Below, piece by piece: positions 9,722-20,040 of a DNA stretch of 64,000 bases. The notes beneath the pieces were generated by a model, which was not told where the DNA came from, made no database searches, and was given only the letters and a program-made list of their open reading frames with translations. Both the position numbers and the translations under genes were made by a program. Each line of letters starts with the position of its first letter. Within the stretch, counting starts at the first letter, position 1. Source of the stretch: Meconema thalassinum (Eukaryota; Arthropoda; Insecta; Orthoptera; Tettigoniidae); NCBI GenBank assembly GCA_946902985.2, contig OX336395.1, positions 15,788,708-15,852,707 of the forward strand, read 5' to 3'.

Positions 9722-11700
9722 GATATGAATGAATGATATTTATTCAATTAATTCCAAAGAGCCATAGGCTCGTACAGAGGAATTGTACAGTAATATGTGT
9801 GTTTACACACCAGGAAGAAAATTCTGAAGGTAACACAAATTGATGAATAAGGGCATAGGCCTATTAGTAAAGTTGATACTATATCTAAGATTGTTTAGAC
9901 CAAGGTCTCTTAAAATGATAAGCACAGGATTTTTGAGCTTATTTGATGTATTACGATGCATCGAATTTTTCCCACAATACTTTCGTAGTTTTCCTCTTAA
10001 ATACTGACAAAGTTGGTGCACTTTTTACTTCATCGGGAAGTTTATTATATAACTGTGATGCAGAGAACTTGAAACTATTTCTACCGTATTTAGAAGAGTG
10101 AATGATATATAAGGCTACGTCCTTCGCATGCCTAGTTCCATAAGAATGATTGTCCGAGTTCAAGATGTAGGGAGAGCTATAGAGTATTGTGTTGTGTTTA
10201 ATTTTGTATATTAGCATAGCTGCTCGGAGATCTGCACTTATGCTGAGGGGTAGAATTTTACTTCTGATGTACAGATCTTTTACTGGAGTGCAGTAAGGAA
10301 GGTTAAATATGTTTCTAATAGCCCTATTCTGAATAGTCATTAAATCATTCAGTGTGGATTTCCTGCAGTGAGCCCAAATAACATTTAAATATTGGAGCTT
10401 GCTATGTACAAGTGAATAGTAGATTTGTTTTACAAGGTTTAGGGGAATAAGATACCGAAGTTTCCTTAGGATCCCTACTATAGGTGAGAGTTTCTTAGCA
10501 ATTCGTTCAACGTGTTCAATCCAGGTCAGGTGTTTGTCGATGATTAGACCTAAATACTTTGCCTGATTAACCTCTTTTATTTCAATATTATTTATATATA
10601 TTTTGTCATGTGTGATTTCTTTCATGCTTTGCTTTGAAATTACCATGTAATTGGTCTTCTGTAGGTTCATTGTTAATTTATTGGCCTGGAACCATTGTGA
10701 GAGAGTATTTATATCTTGTTGCACATTTTGTATGATTTCAATTATGTCTTTCCCAGTGTAGAAGATATTTGTATCATCTGCATACAATTTGATATGCCCT
10801 CTCAAATTACATTCCACAATATCATTTATATAAATTAAGAATAATGTAGGTCCAAGTATAGATCCTTGTGGAACTCCATGAGTTATATATTTTCCTGAAC
10901 TTATGCATTTATTCAAAGCTACATGCTGCTTTCTTCCAATAAGGTAGCTTTGGAACCATTTTAGTGCTATACCTCGGACACCAGCATTTTCTAATTTTGA
11001 TAACAGTATTTTATGATCTACTGTATCAAAGGCTTTTGTGAGATCAATAAATAACCCAACTGCCATATTATTTTTGTCAATAGTTTCTTGTAGCATTGTT
11101 ATTAGGTCAATAGTTGCTGCCTCAGTACTAGAATTTTCCCTGAATCCATATTGCATATTATGAAAGAATGTATTCTTGTTCAGAAATGAAAGCAATCTTG
11201 TTTTTACCACTTCTTCCAGAATTTTTGAAACTACCGATAAAATAGAAACAGGTCTATAATTATTTGGATTTCTTTTGTCACAACCCTTAAATATAGGAAC
11301 TACTTTGGCCACTTTTAAGTCATCTGGTATCATGCCAGTAACTAAGGACTCATTAATCATTTCAACCAAGATTTTAATAAATGATTGTATATTGTTTTTA
11401 ATGAAATTTGTCTTGATCCTATCTAATCCACAGCTCTTTTTATTCTTTAAATTTGTGATGATGGACTTGACCTCTGCTTCATCTGTCGGATATAAGTAGA
11501 GAGAATTTGACTGATTGTGGTCCTTACTGAGGATTTCCTTCTGTTCAGGAATAGCTTTTGCTAGACTTCCAGCAATGTTTGTGAAGAACAAGTTAAATGA
11601 TTCACATAGTTCTTGATTGTCTGTGATAATTTTGTTGTCTATTTCAAGTGAAGTGCATGTCTCAACTGTTGGTTTTTTGTTGTGAAGTACAATAAAGCTA
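9722..11700 (-). mobile_element. CR1-group LINE, 5'-truncated, coding frame open
   Basis: A minus-strand LINE whose 3' end lies near 9722. On the minus strand the tail reads AATAAATATCATTCATTCAT, an ATTC-rich 3' end as seen in CR1-group elements. The body is an uninterrupted reverse transcriptase. The endonuclease and ORF1 are absent, so the copy is 5'-truncated just upstream of the RT, near 11690-11700. It is flanked on the + side by a SINE-like repeat. Assignment to the CR1/Daphne/Crack group rests on motif style and needs a phylogeny. Confidence 0.8.
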
Positions 11701-11729
11701 AAGAGAATGGTTCGAATAAATATGAGCAA
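9951..11729 (-). CDS. reverse transcriptase of CR1-group LINE (truncated at N-terminus)
   Basis: A single open frame of 592 codons. The first Met lies in flanking or junction sequence; recognisable LINE protein starts about residue 18. RT blocks in order: VVPIFKGCDKRNPNNYRPVS (about 143-161), MQYGFRENSSTEAA (192-205), the catalytic FIDLTKAFDTVDH (227-239, Asp229), GVPQGSILGPTLF (285-297) and LYADDTN (315-321, catalytic Asp pair). A thumb motif AKYLGLIIDKHLTW and the long C-terminal tail (LQYLNVIWAHC, NRAIRNIFNLP) follow, which is normal for the CR1/Jockey side of LINEs. No stop or frameshift interrupts the catalytic region, in contrast to every other LINE here. This suggests a recent insertion. 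Without endonuclease and ORF1 it cannot move by itself. Confidence 0.85.
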   Translation of the reverse strand: MLIFIRTILFSFIVLHNKKPTVETCTSLEIDNKIITDNQELCESFNLFFTNIAGSLAKAIPEQKEILSKDHNQSNSLYLYPTDEAEVKSIITNLKNKKSCGLDRIKTNFIKNNIQSFIKILVEMINESLVTGMIPDDLKVAKVVPIFKGCDKRNPNNYRPVSILSVVSKILEEVVKTRLLSFLNKNTFFHNMQYGFRENSSTEAATIDLITMLQETIDKNNMAVGLFIDLTKAFDTVDHKILLSKLENAGVRGIALKWFQSYLIGRKQHVALNKCISSGKYITHGVPQGSILGPTLFLIYINDIVECNLRGHIKLYADDTNIFYTGKDIIEIIQNVQQDINTLSQWFQANKLTMNLQKTNYMVISKQSMKEITHDKIYINNIEIKEVNQAKYLGLIIDKHLTWIEHVERIAKKLSPIVGILRKLRYLIPLNLVKQIYYSLVHSKLQYLNVIWAHCRKSTLNDLMTIQNRAIRNIFNLPYCTPVKDLYIRSKILPLSISADLRAAMLIYKIKHNTILYSSPYILNSDNHSYGTRHAKDVALYIIHSSKYGRNSFKFSASQLYNKLPDEVKSAPTLSVFKRKTTKVLWEKFDAS

Positions 11730-11739
11730 TGACTATCTC

Positions 11740-11990
11740 AAGGTGTTGTGGACAGCATAGTTGGCTGTCGACCCGGAGGTGTGGATTTGGTTGTTGGCCC
11801 TGCCAAGGATTTTAATTCTGGTCTGAAGACAGGGACTGGGTACATTTACTCGTGAGGACAAATTGAGAAGTGGTGGGCTCGATTTCCTCACCAGCCATCC
11901 TCGAACTGTTCATTTTGGATTTCCTACTTTTACTCCAGGCAAACACGGGGATTGTTTAAACTTCAGGCCACACCCGCCTCCTTCCCAATG
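11740..11990 (+). repeat. SINE-like dispersed repeat, partial
   Basis: The stretch ending TTTGGATTTCCTACTTTTAC, CTCCAGGCAAACACGGGGAT, then AGGCCACACCCGCCTCCTTC-CCAATGCTAG closely resembles a very common orthopteroid SINE tail. That tail, recalled rather than searched, runs approximately CCAGGCAAATGC, AAGGCCACGGCCGCTTCC, CCCACTCCTAG. The upstream part (GTTGGCCCTG; GTGGGCTCGATTTCCTC) also fits it. The characteristic final segment is missing. Confidence 0.5.
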
Positions 11991-11999
11991 CTAGACTTG

Positions 12000-12429
12000 A
12001 TTCCAAATACACAACTTAGTACAGACATCAGAATACACAAGTTATCAGAAATATTCAAACATACAAAATGCAACCTAAGTACACGGGGCTAAATGACCAA
12101 CATGTACATGCTCCTTAAATGAAACTACCGAAATATCCAAATGTACATAATTGTTTTAAGGAGGAATTGTTTATGCTGCTTATCGAAAGATTAAGAATTC
12201 TTTTGGGTAAAGATGGCTTAATTGTTCTAATGTTAGTGACTGAGGTGAAAACCTTTAATAAATATAGAATAGAAGGTAGACTGATAGAAAGAACACACAG
12301 AGTGTTTGTATAGGGCTAAGAATGTCAAGAATAATGAAGTGAAAGAGGAGAGGAAACCGCTGAGCATAAAAGAGGAGATTAAATATTTGAATCAGAATTT
12401 GTTGGCCGCTAGAAGACCTAAGTAGTTAG
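12000..12429. other. non-coding, nothing firm
   Basis: A 64-codon + frame at 12119-12313 shows no motif. A phrase reading KEEIKYLNQNLLAARRPK just before 12425 may be the decayed lead-in of the RT fragment that follows. Confidence 0.3.
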
Positions 12430-12525
12430 GGACCACCAGGCATCGGTTATGTACCAATTGAGTTGCTACGATGCATAGGGGCTGAAGATCTGGTCAGTTT
12501 ACTTCGTTTATTAATACTTTGGATC
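12430..12525 (+). pseudogene. short RT-proximal LINE fragment
   Basis: The + frame from 12430 reads GPPGIGYVPIELLRCIG and AEDLVSLLRLL. This resembles the GPDxIPxELLKxLG block that precedes the RT core in RTE-like LINEs. It lies upstream of an endonuclease remnant although that block belongs downstream of the endonuclease, so it is a separate insertion. Weak evidence because of its length. Confidence 0.4.
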
Positions 12526-12659
12526 TTTTATTGGTATGTGAAGGGTTATAAAAGCTTCTTATCGAACAGTATGCCATTGTCTCTATACTGAAGAAAGCAG
12601 GAGCTGACAGATGGGAAAAATCTCCTACAATGAGTGTGATGACTAACGCTTCAATGTTT

Positions 12660-14948
12660 TTATTAGAAGGATAAACAAATGCTGATGATGAAGAAATTGA
12701 AGAAATGTATGATGAAATAGTAGAATTGTTTGACATAGTAAAGGAGAATTCAAACATTATTTTAATGCTTCCGTTGGGTCTCATAATGATGTTAAGTATG
12801 CTGGTAAGTTTGGCATGGGTGATGGCAATATGAGAGGAGAAAGATTACTCGAATTCTCTGAGCAACATGAGATGGTAATAACTTATACCTGTTTCGAAGT
12901 TCCCAAGAGAAGACGTTACACTTGGATAGCACCTGGAGATAGAAGAAGGATGCAAATTGACTACATAGTTAAACAAAGATATAGGAACCAAGTGAAAGCC
13001 AGCCATAGTTACCCTAGGGCGGAAATTGATAGTGATCACATCCTATTTGCAGCTAAATGTTATATAAGGTTCAAGTGGAATAAAACATTTGGACAAAAGA
13101 GATGGTGTTTACATAAGCTTCAGGATCCTAATGTAGTGCAAAAATTTAAAGATGTTAGATAATTGGTTAAGGATGAGACTTTAGGATGGGATTATATAAG
13201 AAACGGCTTAAAAACAGCTGCTACGGAAGTACTAGTTAAAAGGAAATTGGAACCGAAAAAGAAATGGATGGCCTAGGAATTCCTAGAGCTTATTGAATAA
13301 AGGAACAAATTTAGAAATATAGACACTCAAGCGTATAGGTCTCTTAAGAATCAAATAACAAGGAAATGTCGCCAGGAGAAAGAAAATTGGATGAAGCCGG
13401 TACTGGTGGGTATTGATGACGACCTGAAGAATGGGACACATGACAAAGCTTATTTTAAAGTGAAATCTTTGAGCTATCCACAACGCATCACTAGCAACGT
13501 AGTTAAGGATTCCAAAGGGAAGCTATTGTTTGAAAATGAAAGCTATGTGAGCGATGGAAGGAATACCTTGAAGATTTGTATGATGGGCCAGATGTTACTG
13601 ACAATAGTATTTATATAGATGATGTAGAACTAATTGAAGAAGATGATAATGTGTCAACTAAAGCAGAGTTTTATGCAGCACTCACTAAACTGAAAGGAGA
13701 TAAAGCAACTGGTGTAGATATCATTCTGCAGAGCTCTTAAAATGTTGTGAAGCATTAAGGAATGCCTTTTTCAAATCATTACTAAATGCTATGAGGATGG
13801 AATTGTACCTCCTGATTTTATTAAAATTCGAACAATCACACTACCCAAGAAAGGAAATGCTTGTGAATGCTCTAATTATAGAACATTAGCCATTCCTTCA
13901 CATGCATCAAAGTTTTATTGATCATCATCAAAGATAGACTAAGCAAGAAAATTGAACAACATCTGGATAGTGATCAGTATGGATTTTGAACAAGGAAAGG
14001 AACTAGGGAAGTTATCCTAGCATTACGTCAGATGTTCGAAAGAAGACTGGAAGTTAATCGAAAAACCTATATAGTATTCATTGATATAGAAAAATCATTT
14101 GATAATGTCAATTGAAAAACCTTATTTCTTATATTTGCCAAAGTCGGGATTGACTGGAAAGACAGGCACCTTACTCTGAACTTATATCAAAATCAAACTA
14201 CCGAAATAACAGTTAATGGCAATAAAAGAGAAGCATAAATAAGATGATGTGTAAGGCAGGGTTTTACTCTTATCACCATGTATTTTTAATATCTATATAG
14301 AAGCTGCAGTATATACATTAAAAGAGAAAACAAAAGGTTTAACATTTAATGGATTACAGGTTCATAGCATTCGCTTTGCAGATGATATTGCACTTTGAAC
14401 AAACTCTGCATGTGAAATGAATAGAATGTTAAAAGTTTTTCGGAAATCCTTAGGAAGATTCGGGCTAAGAGTTAATTCTCGGAAGACAAAATTAATGGTG
14501 GTTGATTAAAAGAAACGACCAATTTTATCGAATATCATGTTAAATGATAGTGCCATTGAACAAGTAACGGAATTTTGCTATTTGGGAAGTGTGATTCATT
14601 ATGACAAGCAGATGCATCTCAGAAATTAAGAAAAGAATGGCATTGGCGAAGAAAGTCTTTCAAAATAAGAAGAATTTACTGCTCAATGGCCACCTCAACT
14701 TGAAGATAAGGAAGTTATTTCTCAAGACCTTTGTTTGGAGTGTGTTGACCTATGGTTGTGAGACATGGACACTTGGGAAAAGAGAAGAATCAAAACTTGA
14801 GGCAGCTGAAATGTGGTTTTGGAGACGAATGACCCGAACAAGCTGGACGGAAAGAAAGACTAATGAGCTTGTTCTGAACCAAATTCAGAAGAATCGATGC
14901 CTGTTGAACACCAACAAGAACAGGGAAGCAAAATCCATGGGATACTGA
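12660..14948 (+). pseudogene. RTE/BovB-like LINE ORF2, heavily broken
   Basis: Endonuclease: ADDEEIEEMYDEIVELFD (from about 12675), KFGMGDGNMRGERLLEFSEQ, KRRRYTWIAPGD, MQIDYIV and an SDH box (EIDSDHILFAAK, to about 13050). Linker: DSKGKLLFENE and LTKLKGDKATGVD. RT: SDQYGF (about 13970), then YIVFIDIEKSFDNVN (about 14070-14110), VRQGFTL, HSIRFADDIAL (about 14365-14395) and EFCYLGSVI (about 14570). C-terminus: LTYGCETWTLGKREESKLEA, then MWFWRRMTRTSWTERKTNE, ending at 14946-14948. The set and spacing match RTE/BovB elements. At least six stops or frameshifts occur, for example a TGA after the FADD block and a frameshift near 14600. The last C-terminal block is missing. Confidence 0.8.
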
Positions 14949-17900
14949 GCCCGCTAAGCTCATGCTCTGTTATACTTTTTGCTTGCAATGCATTTGCTAA
15001 TGGGATGCATTATCCTTGAACGCACCCGAAGACCATCCATGCTGCTGATATGCCTAGAGATGATTACGGATGCACTTTTGACTTTGAAGAAATACATGAT
15101 ATTTTTATCCGAGTCCTTATTAACATGTCTCAACTTTCTACGAGGCTCATATCATCTCATTTCGTAATTCTGGATATTCTAAAAATTCATGTGAATGTGA
15201 TTTTATTTGATGGTATGGTATTATCTTCGCAGACACGCGAACCGGAAGGAATTAGTCGCTAAATGACTCATGTATTCACTAGATCCAGGAGCGAGGAACG
15301 CCGCACTTTGCACACGAGTATGGTTGATCGTCCATATAGGACGTGTTGTAATGTCCGTCTTGCTAAGACGAGGAATCAGTCTTCCAGTAGGCGAAGAATA
15401 TAATCAACGTGCATCGTTGTGTGTTTATGCACTTAATTGTGTGCAATCGCGTGGAATTTAAAGCCTGTATGTGCTTGTATAATGATATCTGTGAACTTGT
15501 GAAAAACTGTGAATATTTTTACGGCCGTAGAACATTACATTTTTACCACGAGGTCGAAAAAATTCTATATCCAAGGGAGGGAAGAAATATAATAGAATCT
15601 GTGAACAAATAATCATCTGTGTGGTTTATTTCAATGCCACAACTAGTGAAAATCAATGTAGCTGCTGATGCGAGCGTTTTCAACCGTGGATGACTTAGAT
15701 GCCTCGAGATTCAGTGATAGTATAATCTGTGAAATATTAGAAGCTGTGCAAAAGCAGATAGTGCATGGGCAATTTTGATAACATCTGCGCTGTGTAGAAT
15801 CTGTGAGTTTTACTATCGAAAATATTAGCTTCCGTGAAAGCTGTGTCACAATTGTATATTTTCAAGTGAAAATTATCAGCTATAATGCATCATTCTACTG
15901 ACCACGTGTACAAAGTGATTATCTTCTACGATGGGGATGATGGTGTAAGAACCCCCTTAATGTGAAGGAGACGTTCTAAGGAACTATAGCATGACGGAAG
16001 ATCCAGGACTACCGCACGTGGAGAAGACGAACGTGTTGGGACAAGAAGAATGACCACTGCCACAATGGGACAGAAGCAGACGACATCATTACGTCAACGA
16101 CGAGGACACATCAAGACCCTGGTCATGGATAAGGCCTATGATGGAGGCCTAGTTTGGACGACCCTTGTCCGTGAACCAGAGGATAAATTGTACCCCTCAG
16201 TTCTTTGGCAGAACGAGGTGAAGATACCTTAATTCAGTGAGTCTGTTCCTTCTCTCTTTGTACGATTCTTTTTGAGGTGGAGTAGATTAGTAAAACCAAC
16301 CGAACCTTGACAGCCATTAGGTAGGATTTAGTATTTTTGCACTCACTTATTTTTGTCTTACAGTGATAGTTAGCCACCCTGTGATTGAACTTGGTTCAGT
16401 CAGGTGCATTCCATTAGACGTCGATAGAAGTCAAGTCTATATTTCTGCTAAATGTGACTGTAGTTTTGAACTTCTTTGCTTAACCCTGATATGGGGGATT
16501 TTGTGTGTCAATTTTCAGTGTTATTTTCAAGACACCCATTTCTTGATAATATTATGTCACGCCACTGATCTCCTTAGATTAGACCGTATCAGTGGATGGT
16601 TGAATGGAACCATCAATTTTGTAAGTATGCTATAAATATTTCATTTTGATGAGCTTTGATGCCATCCAGTTCTTAGTGTAGAACATAGTCAGGGAATTAA
16701 CTGGTACGCAAGTAGAGCGTCGAACCCTGTACTACCAACGTATCATTAGCAAACTCAGCAGATGTGAGATTTTGCGTATTTTTCTGTATTTATTTGTGTC
16801 AAGTGATCAGACATATGTTTTTGTTGGTTATAAAATGATAAACGTTCATGAAGTGACATATCTTTGACAAATATCAAATACACTCAGATCGAGTGACATT
16901 ACTACCATTTAATACTATTTGTTTTGATAGATATGCTACGTCTTATAGTATATTTTTACTGCGTGCTTTTACGTAGTACAGTTATGTGATTAAGTGTTAT
17001 ACTGGGATAAAGCACAGGCCTGTTCTCATAGGACTTTCTTTGAAGAGAGCAGCTGCCTGCATTTGGACCTAGTGTGTTGTTAAAGCCGTCAGACGAGACG
17101 CAGGTTACGAGCCAAGCTCATTGGCATGAACAGGTGGAGATTTCCCAGCAACCACCAAGCGCTCTAAAGTGAGACATACTTATTCAGACCCGAGATGAAT
17201 GCCTGCAGCATTCCGTACTGTTAGTTATGTATTTCCATTTATCGGTTAAGGTCTCAGCAGCCATTTTGTGTTAATCAGATATTTTGATCTTATGATGAAT
17301 GATTGGAAAACGCCACATGCTAGATCGCTTGTGCAGCGACTACATTTCTGACACTATTTGAGAGTGTACATTTCTATTCAGTTAAAGGTTTATTCTTTGT
17401 TGTGAGGCTAGTGTAAGACACCCTTGTTAGAGGCTATTCATGGTAGTTAGTGCTGGTGCACGTGTGTCCAGACGTAGTTCTGTATACTTGTTATTTACGG
17501 GAGGTGACTGAAGTGTTTCCCAGGCCTACCCGAGGTTAGTCAGATGAGCCGAGCGCCACTCATAACTTGTGTCATTGTTTGTCCGAGCGATGGGAGCTCG
17601 TTGAAGGTATTTTCCGACTGTTATGTCGATGTGACAGCAGATAATTGATCTCGCGCGAGACGCTACTGCTGATCCCAGATGTCTAGGATCGTCAGCTCAA
17701 TCGTCATAAACCGACAATGACTTTAAACCTACGAAATAATAATCAGTCGCATAATTATTCTAAACAAGCTGATAACTAATTAATTATTTCTGCTAAACTT
17801 GAAATACATGCATTTTGGAACTGCTGAGCGACACCTTATGATGTTATACATTTCCTGGCGGAAATGACTTAGGGCAGATGACACGATTTAGAGACGACGG

Positions 17901-18840
17901 AGTGTTGCTTAACCGATAGTTCGTAGCTGGTGGAGCACGACACTCATGCTATATAAGTCGCAGTTATAATTACGTCATTGCCAACCTAATTTACACGCAC
18001 TTAGATGACATTGGATACAAAGAGTATTCCAACGTGTAGGCAGGTAATAATATGAATTTGGACTTGTTTTATTTATTATTACTATGTGTGTAAATCCCAA
18101 TGTTTACCTTTATTTGTGTTGATGAACACATAGATTATAAGAGGGTATTTAACATTTTTTTTATAGCTTGTCATGTAGCTTTGAAGTAAATGTTTTTGCT
18201 TTATGGACGTCATCGCCGTAACTTTTGTATTAATTGTCAGGACTTAGCTAAATTGATTAACGTTAATGTAAATAAGGAAATGGTATCATCGTAACTTAGA
18301 TTTGCTTTTGCCGCCCTGTTAAATGTAAATTCTGTTTGTAACTTGAACTTTGTAACTTGAATTAGGGATTCATTTCGTACCATTTTCCTAGCGTTTCTGT
18401 TGTTGCTTATCTTTGTAATTATATCTTTCGCGATGGTTTACCTTAGTTTACAGGTAGGCCACTTATCTTTATTTTATTTTGTTTATTAGTTTGCGGATTA
18501 GCCGATATAAACCCTCCGAACTAGGATAGGTGCTTGCTGATTTTAAAATAAGTGTGTTAACGAGTTTTCCTTAAGTCTGGATGTTTTCATTTCTCAGTCT
18601 AGTTGTTTAGGGTGTATTTTCTTGGGCCGTCTATGACCTTAGCCACCATGTTACCACAGATCCCTTGGATCATAGTTTCTCGTGCCGCTATGGCCTATAA
18701 GAAATACATCCGATCCTCTCGGCACATGGGTCCGGCAGGTGAGGTGTCTGGGAAGTCATTTCGGTTGTTGGCAACCCTGACAGCTCCTCTGACGGGCACA
18801 TAACATACTTAGGCATGACACTCACCTCCAGGTATTTTTA
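14949..18840. other. AT-rich non-coding, nothing recognised
   Basis: Nearly 4 kb without a convincing gene. Open frames stay below 91 codons and none carries a motif I recognise. I searched by eye for RT, integrase and transposase signatures on both strands and saw none. It could be intronic, intergenic, or the non-coding part of an unrecognised element. Confidence 0.4.
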
Positions 18841-19016
18841 AGGAAAAACTTTGGGGAAAAAACAAGGGGACGACCAAGACAATCGTATCTCAAGAACATT
18901 GTCAAGGAGATGGAATGTGACTCGTATGCCAATATGAAGAGGACTGCTGAAGACATTAAAAAATGGCTGCAACGACAAGGCTTTTAGCCTATAGAAGCTG
19001 ATGATGATGATGATGA
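18841..19016 (+). pseudogene. LINE 3' end with ATG tail
   Basis: The frame from 18841 reads RKNFGEKTRGRPRQSYLKN, IVKEMECDSYANMKRTAED and IKKWLQRQGF, then TAG at 18985-18987. GRPRxxYL with an AxDRxxW-like ending is the C-terminus of RTE-like LINEs. Five ATG units follow at 19001-19016, as in the 2241-4671 element. Everything upstream is missing, a typical dead-on-arrival 5' truncation. Confidence 0.75.
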
Positions 19017-19149
19017 AACAAATGGATGGGATGACAGACGCGTTAGGTAAAGACAAGTTCAGTGAACAAGAATCTGAGTAACAAAGGTAGTTGAATTAAG
19101 TATCAGACTGTTCTTGGTAGAATAAAGATCGAGGGGAAAACGTTCGTGG

Positions 19150-20040
19150 CATATTTGATATAAATAAAGCTGAGTATAATGTTGATTGGAGATATTGTTT
19201 GACAGTTTGAAAAGTTTCGGAATACAATTCCCGATTCTGAATGTGTCTACAACCAGTTGGGGTTTATTAGATTCGATAGGCATGAGAGAGAGACTGGTAT
19301 TCAGAATGATATAAGGTAAGACTGGATTTTATCATTCGTACCTTTGAATCTTTAGATATGGCAAGTAACGAAGGAAATGGCAAAGAAATTTAAAGTTGAA
19401 TTGAGGACGAAGATAAAGTAATTTTGACTCAGTGACTTACTAACGACAATGTCAACTTAGCCTCATCACCAGAGGATTTGATCATGTTTCTAATCGGTGT
19501 GTACTAGGTGTTGAGGAAAGATTTCACAATAAAATCATTGCATTTGAAACAGAATAAACGGAATGCAGCAGGAAGATTTAAAATAAAACTATTGAAATCG
19601 ATTGGCTGTTGAAACACTAAGAGACGTTGGTGACTCCAACCTGGGCACAGAATGGACAAAGCAAATAAGACATCTGTTTAAATGAAATATAGATCTAGTT
19701 ATTAAAAAGTCATTTTTGAAGCCATTGCGTGGAGCTTGGCGCTATATGGATGCGAAACTTGGATTGTTTTTACTGCAGAATATACATAAAATAGAAATAT
19801 TTGATAGTGGAGTTGCAGGATGATTAAAAGATTAAATATTGAACTTAATGAAGGGTATTAGGACGAGTGGGGGAGGGTAAATGGGTCTGACGAGAGGTTA
19901 TGAATAAAAGAGATAGCTTGGTATGGCACACACTAAGGCAACGGATTGAAACCTTACAGTTGTTATGGAAGACAGGTCGAGGACAAGAAATCTAGGGGAT
20001 AACCAAGATTAGTTTATTTTGAACGAATTCCTTAGGGTGT
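19150..20040 (+). pseudogene. very degenerate RTE-like LINE remnant
   Basis: Isolated motifs remain in the right order: GIFDINKAEYNVDWRY (about 19151-19200, the RT box with catalytic D normally FIDIKKAFDNVDW), ALYGCETWIV (about 19740-19770) and VEDKKSRG-PRLVYFERIP (about 19975-20030). Many stops and frameshifts lie between them. The FADD box cannot be found. Older than the neighbouring LINE copies. Confidence 0.55.
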
